DNA from: an uncultured Clostridia bacterium | Lineage (GTDB): Bacteria > Bacillota > Clostridia > Christensenellales > Aristaeellaceae | Assembly: GCA_946626395.1 (NCBI GenBank) | Contig: CAMOUF010000236.1 | Coordinates: forward strand, 1 to 8,816 | Length of the DNA: 8,816 nucleotides | Direction of reading: 5' to 3' | In this document: in pieces, positions 5,271 through 8,816 of the stretch | Numbering within the stretch: the stretch's first letter is position 1 | Layout of the letters: each line of letters begins with the position of its first letter | Position numbers and translations under genes: made by a program | The notes under the pieces: model-generated | The model's input: only the letters and a program-made list of their open reading frames with translations | What the model was told of the DNA's origin: nothing | The model's database searches: none

Positions 5271-5972
5271 GTGAAATACATACGCCGGGATAACAGCATG
5301 CTGGCCGCATCCATTGCCCAGGATCAGGAGCGGCAGCGAAAGGAACAGGCGAAACGCCAGCACGCGGCGAAGCTGACCGGGGCACACACCACCATGCCCA
5401 TCAAGGATATGCGCATGGTAAACAGGTGGATCGCCATTGCGAAGGAGCACGATAAGAGCCGGAAGCGCGGCGGGGTCAGCTGGTATCTGCTGCTGCTCCT
5501 GGGGTTTAATACGGCCCTGCGCATCGGGGATTTATGCGCCCTGCGGGTGGACGATGTACGGGGCCGGGAGCGCGTGCGGGTGGTGGCCGAAAAGACAGAC
5601 AAGCAAACCAATATCAAATTGCAGCCCATGGCCCAGCGGGCCATCAACGCGGCGCTGGCTGGCCGGAGCGGGGACGAATGGGCCCTGACCAGCCGCCAGA
5701 AAGGGCGCAAGGACGGCAGGCAAAAGCCGGTGAGCAGGCAACGGTGCTACGCCATTATCAAGGAGATTGCGGACAAGGCGGGCTATGAAGAACACGTGGG
5801 CTGCCACACCATGCGCAAAACCTTCGCCTGGAATTTCTATCAGGCCAGCGGCGATCTGGCAAAGCTCCAAAAGGTGCTGAACCATTCCAGCCAGGAAGCC
5901 ACCATTCATTACCTGGGCCTGGATCAGCAGGCCATTGACGAAACCATTGATAAAATGCAGACGATGGTGTGA
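5271..5972 (+). CDS. Short tyrosine recombinase / site-specific integrase
   Basis: A 233-residue protein starts at GTG 5271, preceded by GGGGGAA at 5257-5263. ATG 5298 is an in-frame alternative with no ribosome site. Active-site positions of the tyrosine recombinase family are all visible: Arg84 (TALRIGDL), Lys108 (AEKTDKQ, beta-hairpin lysine), His179 and Arg182 (HTMRKTF), His205 (LNHSS) and nucleophile Tyr214 (TIHYLGL). Residues 1-40 are a charged Gln/Lys-rich helix, not the ~100-residue SAM-like core-binding domain of full-size prophage integrases (350-400 residues). Its position at the end of the phage late region, beside an AT-richer gap, fits an integration/excision enzyme next to its attachment site. 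A dimer-resolution role is the alternative. Confidence 0.85.
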   Translation: MKYIRRDNSMLAASIAQDQERQRKEQAKRQHAAKLTGAHTTMPIKDMRMVNRWIAIAKEHDKSRKRGGVSWYLLLLLGFNTALRIGDLCALRVDDVRGRERVRVVAEKTDKQTNIKLQPMAQRAINAALAGRSGDEWALTSRQKGRKDGRQKPVSRQRCYAIIKEIADKAGYEEHVGCHTMRKTFAWNFYQASGDLAKLQKVLNHSSQEATIHYLGLDQQAIDETIDKMQTMV

Positions 5973-6201
5973 AGGAGGACGATGCATCTGTTTCCTGGCT
6001 TTGCTTTGATCAGCCCATTGGCTTTACGTTTTGAGAATTTGTCCGCTAAAGCATTCCGCAGGTGTCACAATCACGCATATTAAGAGGAAGGAATTTTTCA
6101 AATATTAGTTTAACACTCTTTCCAAACGTCAAACTAACGGCGGAAGAAAGCGCCATCATTTTCGTGATGCCGCGAAAAAGATATTCGCCCGCGAATAAAG
6201 C
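5973..6201. other. AT-richer gap after the recombinase, candidate attachment/regulatory region
   Basis: Together with the following terminator this is about 300 bases without a firm gene, clearly richer in A/T than its flanks. It holds a 7-bp inverted repeat TTAGTTT/AAACTAA (6105-6111 and 6131-6137, 19-nt spacer), a small dyad ATTCGC/GCGAAT (about 6183-6196), and one possible 33-codon ORF. On the - strand TTGACG and TAATAT lie between and over the inverted repeat, but 19 nt apart, one or two more than usual. No tRNA gene was found. The position beside an integrase suits an att site, but no core could be identified. Confidence 0.35.
5982..6083 (+). CDS. Possible 33-residue small protein behind the recombinase
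   Basis: ATG 5982 follows GAAGGAGGAC, an excellent ribosome site that begins on the recombinase stop codon, leaving a 9-nt intergenic gap. The reading frame gives MHLFPGFALISPLALRFE..., ending at TAA 6081-6083. The first half is hydrophobic and the second half basic (LSAKAFRRCHNH). It is too short to assign to a family and the base composition is unlike the neighbouring genes. The ribosome site is the only strong argument; it may be a relic or a fortuitous ORF. Confidence 0.3.
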   Translation: MHLFPGFALISPLALRFENLSAKAFRRCHNHAY

Positions 6202-6242
6202 AAAAAAGAAGGGGCAGCGTGCGTTTTCAAGCACGCTGCCCC
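6202..6242 (-). terminator. Strong rho-independent terminator for the - strand coiled-coil gene
   Basis: Read on the - strand, GGGGCAGCGTGC (6242-6231) pairs perfectly over 12 bp with GCACGCTGCCCC (6222-6211) around an 8-nt loop. It is followed by TTCTTTTTTG (6210-6201). The + strand side lacks a T-run, so it acts on leftward transcription only. It lies about 32 nt after the stop of the gene at 6274-6588. Confidence 0.92.
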
Positions 6243-6273
6243 TTCCAGGGAGATTCAGCCGATTGACAATCTG

Positions 6274-6588
6274 CTATTTCACCCGTCGCAGGGTGATGAT
6301 TTCCTCGTCGTGCTCCGCCAAGCGGAGCTTCACTTCCTGCACGTCCTCCGTCAGCCTGCCCAGATGTTCTTCCATGGCGCTTTGCTTTTTCTCGATCGCG
6401 TCCAGCTTTTCAGCCAGCAGGTCGATTTTCTTTTCCACGCCGTTTTCAATGATCGTTTTGATCTGGGCCGCAGGCCGCTCCGCGTTTTCGCTGATCCTGT
6501 CGGTGAGGCTTTTATACATGGAGTTTACAGCATCCAGAATGGTTGCGGTCAGCTCGTTCAGGTCCTGCTTCGTAACGGAATCGCTCAT
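6274..6588 (-). CDS. Small coiled-coil protein in its own transcription unit
   Basis: A 104-residue protein starts at ATG 6588, with AGGTGA (6598-6593 on the - strand) as ribosome site. Residues 1-36 form an amphipathic helix (TKQDLNELTATILDAVNSMY). Residues ~52-100 are a near-continuous heptad coiled coil (IDLLAEKLDAIEKKQSAM, LGRLTEDVQEVKLRLAEH), ending in basic LRRVK. No Cys, signal peptide or membrane segment is present. A near-consensus promoter (6622-6650) and a strong terminator (6202-6242) enclose just this gene. That monocistronic arrangement is typical of prophage lysogenic-conversion 'morons' or small regulators. It probably oligomerises. The family is not recognised and no function is claimed. 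Confidence 0.82.
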   Translation of the reverse strand: MSDSVTKQDLNELTATILDAVNSMYKSLTDRISENAERPAAQIKTIIENGVEKKIDLLAEKLDAIEKKQSAMEEHLGRLTEDVQEVKLRLAEHDEEIITLRRVK

Positions 6589-6621
6589 GTTCTCACCTGC
6601 CTGTAATCATTTGATAAATTC

Positions 6622-6650
6622 AGTATATCCCATCCTCAGGAAGCTGTCAA
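6622..6650 (-). promoter_or_regulatory. Near-consensus sigma-A promoter (leftward)
   Basis: On the - strand, TTGACA (6650-6645) and TATACT (6627-6622) are separated by exactly 17 nt. Transcription would start near 6615, giving a leader of about 27 nt before ATG 6588. The -35 box lies only 7 nt beyond the stop of the upstream gene (6658), so the coiled-coil gene can be expressed independently. Confidence 0.88.
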
Positions 6651-6657
6651 CCAACAA

Positions 6658-7017
6658 TCAGACATCTTCCGCCAGCGCGGCAAACTCCCCCGGCTCCAGG
6701 GCCAAATCCCGGTCGCCGATCATGGACAGCGCGTCGGTATACACCCGCAGCTCACCGTTCACCATATGCAGCAGGCGGGGGAAGCCGCGCACAAAAAGCT
6801 TGCCGAAGCACTTGCCCTTGTCCTCTTGCCAGTTCCAGATCGTTTCGTCCAGGCCCCCTTCCCCGTCCACCAGGTTCACGGAGTAACCGGCGGACAGCCT
6901 TTCCAGCGCCTTATGGTTGACCATGATCCACAGGATCACGTTTTCCATGCGCTGCTCCTGACGGGAGCGGGTTTCGCCCAGAGGATTCTTGGATGTACAC
7001 CAGGTAATGCGATACAT
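6658..7017 (-). CDS. Uncharacterised 119-residue accessory protein
   Basis: ATG 7017 is chosen because TGGAGG lies 5 nt upstream; an ATG at 7029 in the same frame would place that ribosome site inside the gene. The protein begins MYRITWCTSKNPLGETRSRQEQRME. It then has a mixed alpha/beta composition with WIMVNHKALERL, a Gly/Asp-rich turn (DGEGGLDETIWNW, 51-63), FGKLFVRGFP and VNGELRVYTDALSMI. It ends acidic (LEPGEFAALAEDV). There are no signal or membrane segments. It looks like a small cytoplasmic protein of the type common on gut Firmicutes mobile elements, but I do not recognise the family. It is the last of four leftward genes and is followed at once by the promoter of the coiled-coil gene. 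Confidence 0.66.
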   Translation of the reverse strand: MYRITWCTSKNPLGETRSRQEQRMENVILWIMVNHKALERLSAGYSVNLVDGEGGLDETIWNWQEDKGKCFGKLFVRGFPRLLHMVNGELRVYTDALSMIGDRDLALEPGEFAALAEDV

Positions 7018-7172
7018 AAATGCCTCCATTCTGCCCGCGTACCATGTTCCGCGGGCTCAATCTGCGCAAGTCCGCTTCATGCGGACGTTGCTTGTTTCGC
7101 CCGATCTCGCCGCCGATGATATTTCCGCCGCTGGCGGTCATCGGCGGCTCGTCCACGGGCGGGCGTTTCTCG
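7018..7172 (-). other. Structured 155-nt intergenic region (candidate cis-RNA)
   Basis: The gap between two leftward genes has several GC-rich hairpins. GCCGCCGATGA (7109-7119) pairs perfectly over 11 bp with 7138-7148 and encloses a second stem CCGCC/GGCGG (7125-7129/7133-7137). GCAAGTCCGC (7066-7075) pairs with 7081-7091 around TTCAT with one bulged base. GCCCGCG (7033-7039) pairs with CGCGGGC (7050-7056). CGCCCG (7098-7103) can also pair with CGGGCG (7160-7165) to close the first domain. The ribosome site of the next gene follows directly. A leader regulating the downstream gene is plausible but unproven. Confidence 0.45.
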
Positions 7173-7361
7173 TTACCCAAAGTAACAGAAGAACAGCAGC
7201 GGGCCGAACATCAGGCCCATGACCGCCCCGCACAGGGCGCAGGCGGCGCCGGACATTTCCTTGTCCATCTGGCGGTCGATCCAGCGGTAAATGGTGCGCA
7301 GGCGCTGCGGCAGGGTGCGGGTGGAAGCGTGGCGCGGTGTGGTGCTGGCGATCATATGCAT
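7173..7361 (-). CDS. Small single-pass membrane protein, unknown function
   Basis: A 62-residue product starts at ATG 7361 behind GGGGAGAAAGGATCCGCC, a good ribosome site. A second in-frame ATG (7355) is two codons later. Residues 1-35 are polar and basic (TPRHASTRTLPQRLRTIYRWIDRQMDKE). Residues ~37-61 form one hydrophobic helix (GAACALCGAVMGLMFGPLLFFCYF) reaching the C-terminus, so the protein is tail-anchored with a positively charged cytoplasmic N-terminus. Two Cys (C-A-L-C) sit in the membrane segment. It follows the 225-residue gene by about 60 nt, and that gap is mostly the repeated element at 7376-7420. No family is recognised; the membrane call is direct from composition. Confidence 0.62.
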   Translation of the reverse strand: MHMIASTTPRHASTRTLPQRLRTIYRWIDRQMDKEMSGAACALCGAVMGLMFGPLLFFCYFG

Positions 7362-7375
7362 GGCGGATCCTTTCT

Positions 7376-7420
7376 CCCCGTATGATGCCCGATAGGTCAG
7401 GCGAATGATGGAGCGGCGTT
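7376..7420 (-). repeat. 45-nt direct repeat, left copy, directly after a stop codon
   Basis: The 36 bases at 7385-7420 are identical to 8202-8237, and the ~9 bases further left (CCCCGTAT, with one extra G) also match. On the coding (-) strand the repeat starts one base after the TGA of the 225-residue gene and ends 14 nt before the next start codon. It is not an obvious hairpin. Confidence 0.85.
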
Positions 7421-7421
7421 G

Positions 7422-8099
7422 TCAGGCGTAAGCGGTGAAGTGCCCGATCTTGCCATCTTCCCAGGGGCGCAGGCTTCCGCGTTCTTCTGGCGCGTTGATG
7501 TACAGTTCATTGAATTGGTAACGGGTGCGGAGGGTATAGGCGTGTTCATCGCGGAAGCTGTCACGGATGGGTCGGGAATAGCCCGTCATGGTATCCAGCA
7601 CTTCGCGGCGGCGGGTTTTCAGCTCCCGCACGACGATGGTGTGAGCGCCTTTCAGGGCTGTCACCTGATAATAGTTCACGTTGGTCTGCTCATAGCCCCA
7701 TTCGCAGAAGAACAGGTCGCCCACGTGCACGCCCTCGGCGTTCTGGGTCTGTTCGCTGGCGCGGCGCTGCTCATAGGCAACCCGGGCGGCGAACTCGTCC
7801 GGCTCGTAGGTAGCCACGTATTCCTTCACGTCCCGGGCGGCGTCCTGCTCCCGGCTGTACTTTTCGGCCAGCCTTTCCCGGTGGGCGGCGCGTTCCTCGT
7901 CCGTCCAGGCGCTTGCGCCGTACAAGGAACAGTTGTTCGGCGTTCCGTCAATCACCCGCACCACCCGCCTGTCCGGATGAGCGGCGAGAAATGCGGCGCT
8001 GGCTTCCTCTGGGGTGCTGGCGTCGATGCCGGTAAAGGCGGTGAGATGAACGCCGTTGTCCTCGTCCTGGCGCATGGTGTAGCCGATAATGTAACGCAT
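7422..8099 (-). CDS. Uncharacterised mobile-element protein with 'WGYEQTNVNYYQV' C-terminal domain
   Basis: A 225-residue protein starts at ATG 8099, preceded by GAAAGAAAGGAACCAACACC. An in-frame ATG at 8183 would add 28 residues encoded by leader hairpins and is rejected. Residues 1-60 form a small alpha/beta module (MRYIIGYTMRQDED...TGIDASTPEEASAAFLAAHPDRRVVRVID). Residues 65-122 are a charged helix. Residues 125-190 contain GDLFFCEWGYEQTNVNYYQV...VREL...Y. I associate this pattern (G-D-x-F-x-x-x-W-G-Y-x-Q-T-N-V-x-x-Y-Q-V) with short uncharacterised proteins on Firmicutes phages and conjugative elements. The C-terminus adds PWEDGKIGHFTAYA. No catalytic motif, signal or membrane segment is seen. 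It is flanked on both sides by the same 44-45-nt repeat, so it looks like a cassette. Confidence 0.75.
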   Translation of the reverse strand: MRYIIGYTMRQDEDNGVHLTAFTGIDASTPEEASAAFLAAHPDRRVVRVIDGTPNNCSLYGASAWTDEERAAHRERLAEKYSREQDAARDVKEYVATYEPDEFAARVAYEQRRASEQTQNAEGVHVGDLFFCEWGYEQTNVNYYQVTALKGAHTIVVRELKTRRREVLDTMTGYSRPIRDSFRDEHAYTLRTRYQFNELYINAPEERGSLRPWEDGKIGHFTAYA

Positions 8100-8103
8100 G
8101 GTG

Positions 8104-8193
8104 TTGGTTCCTTTCTTTCCGATGGTCGGCGTGCTCGCCTTTGCGGCCAGCCGACACGCGAAACCGCTTTGCGGTTCGCTCATCGCGTATTGC
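8104..8193 (-). other. Structured 5' leader of the 225-residue gene
   Basis: Two hairpins precede the ribosome site on the - strand. The first is GCGAACCGC-AAA-GCGGTTTCGC (8180-8158, one bulge). The second closes with GTCGGC/GCCGAC (8154-8149/8130-8125) and encloses an inner GCC/GGC stem. Both contain CCGCAAAG. An mRNA leader role is inferred from structure and position; no riboswitch class is recognised. Confidence 0.4.
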
Positions 8194-8237
8194 CCCCGTA
8201 TATGCCCGATAGGTCAGGCGAATGATGGAGCGGCGTT
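8194..8237 (-). repeat. 44-nt direct repeat, right copy, directly after a stop codon
   Basis: Positions 8202-8237 are identical to 7385-7420, with further similarity to 8194 apart from a one-base indel. The copy begins inside the TAA stop (8238-8236) of the right-hand gene. The copies are 817 bp apart and bracket one complete gene plus its leader. Confidence 0.85.
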
Positions 8238-8816
8238 ATTCCTTCTCGGGCTCATCGGCCCGGCGAACGATTTCCGCATAGGCGGCCTGGCCCTGCATGG
8301 GCTCGCCATTGGCGTATTTCATATGCGGCGCGGTGAACTCATAGGTGAAATTCTGGGGGCCGCCACGAAGGAAACGAACCACGCCATAATTCCTGATGAG
8401 GATCAGCAGGTCGCCCTTTTTCAGGTTCGCCTTGCTGAACGCCACGCCGCCGAGGGCGTCAAGGGCGTCCTGATAATACCCCAGCTCGTCCAGCTTCGCT
8501 TCCAGGCGGTCAAGCCAGGCTTCAATCTGGCTTTGCAGCTGCTCCCTGGTCTGCTTGATCTCCCAGCCGTATGCATCCCGGGGCGTTTCCCCTGCGTCCA
8601 GCGCCTGTATATAGCCCTCGTAATGCTCAACGCTCTTGCGCAGCTTGCGAATGTCCGATTCGCGTTCCTTGATGCGCCGCATGATGAAGCCCTTGTCCTT
8701 CAATGCGGCCTGATCGGCGGTGCGGCGGGCGGGGGGGGGGCGGGCCTGCCCGTAATCGGGCTTGGGGAACTCCCCGCAGCCCCGCTCGCAGCCCTGCCCC
8801 ACCACTTCCCGCGGTG
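8236..8816 (-). CDS. Partial uncharacterised protein with helical core, N-terminus beyond window
   Basis: The leftward frame is open to the right edge, so the gene is treated as 5'-partial. The visible part has a Cys-containing segment (CERGCGEFPKPDYG) and a low-complexity PPPARRT encoded by a C10 tract. It then has a long charged helical region (MRRIKERESDIRKLRKSV... LQSQIEAWLDRLEAKL) and a C-terminal beta-type module (KKGDLLILIRNYGVVRFLRGG..NFTYEF) ending in acidic RADEPEKE. A shorter product starting at ATG 8682 is possible, since AAGGACAAGGG lies upstream. The arrangement recalls the C-terminal parts of large DUF3560-like proteins on gut Clostridia conjugative elements, but this is only a resemblance. 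It has the same orientation as the 225-residue gene and is followed by the right copy of the 44-nt repeat. Confidence 0.62.
   Translation of the reverse strand, partial: PREVVGQGCERGCGEFPKPDYGQARPPPARRTADQAALKDKGFIMRRIKERESDIRKLRKSVEHYEGYIQALDAGETPRDAYGWEIKQTREQLQSQIEAWLDRLEAKLDELGYYQDALDALGGVAFSKANLKKGDLLILIRNYGVVRFLRGGPQNFTYEFTAPHMKYANGEPMQGQAAYAEIVRRADEPEKE
8731..8740 (-). repeat. Homopolymer tract (C10 on coding strand)
   Basis: Ten consecutive G on the + strand read as CCCCCCCCCC in the leftward gene and encode the Pro run. Slippage here would shift the frame of everything upstream of ATG 8682. Confidence 0.9.

Noticed and set aside
5271..5972. Reverse transcriptase partner for the DGR candidate
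   Set aside because: This gene has tyrosine-recombinase catalytic residues (R84, K108, H179, R182, H205, Y214) and no YxDD-type motif; no other gene in the window looks like a reverse transcriptase.
6062..6886. 274-codon + strand Ser/Arg-rich ORF
   Set aside because: It is antisense to the promoter-driven coiled-coil gene and its terminator, starts at a GTG without ribosome site, and is low-complexity.
6911..7180. 89-codon - strand ORF from TTG 7180 filling the structured gap
   Set aside because: It has no ribosome site, overlaps two better genes in another frame, and its middle part is encoded by the hairpins. It is possible but unsupported.
7419..8225. 268-codon + strand ORF
   Set aside because: It is antisense to the 225-residue gene, which has a good ribosome site and recognisable C-terminal motif; it begins inside the direct repeat.
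5973..8816. tRNA gene or CRISPR array
   Set aside because: No cloverleaf, no T-loop GGTTCGAATCC-type sequence, and no evenly spaced repeats; the only direct repeat has two copies 817 bp apart around a gene.

Overview
The window looks like the late right-hand end of a tailed-phage (prophage) genome from a GC-rich Bacillota host, probably a gut Clostridia-type bacterium, followed by an oppositely oriented accessory block. The Bacillota assignment is an inference. It rests on strong AGGAGG-type ribosome sites, one near-perfect sigma-A promoter (TTGACA, 17-nt spacer, TATACT), rho-independent terminators, and protein families common in Firmicutes siphophages.

Positions 1-4818 (+ strand) form a compact late operon. 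Three small Ala/Glu-rich, coiled-coil-prone tail or baseplate accessory proteins come first, then a 46-residue XkdX-like protein. Next is a 402-residue tail/receptor-binding type protein whose C-terminus has the layout of a C-type-lectin/formylglycine-generating-enzyme fold used as the variable protein of diversity-generating retroelements (DGRs). It ends in a variable-repeat-like stretch followed 6 nt after the stop by a GC-rich hairpin with a GCAA loop. After it come a modular endolysin (NlpC/P60-like + PG_binding_1 + phage lysozyme domain) and a holin overlapping it by ATGA, closed by a strong terminator.

Positions 4860-5972 (+) hold a DUF3307-type membrane protein with an ideal ribosome site, a perfect 24-bp palindrome across its stop codon, a second terminator-like hairpin, and a short tyrosine recombinase with all six expected active-site positions but no standard N-terminal domain. 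Positions 5973-6201 are AT-richer, have at most one tiny gene, and are where an attachment site would be expected.

Positions 6202-8816 are all on the - strand. A 104-residue coiled-coil protein forms an isolated transcription unit with its own promoter and terminator, like a phage 'moron'. Upstream of it (to the right) four unfamiliar small genes run leftwards. Their intergenic gaps are unusual: one carries several GC-rich hairpins, one is a structured leader, and a 44-45-nt sequence occurs directly after the stop codons of two successive genes. The rightmost gene runs off the window and contains a C10 tract on its coding strand.

The most interesting candidate is the DGR-type target gene. 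No reverse transcriptase, template repeat or Avd gene is visible here, so the window would hold only the target half of such a system.
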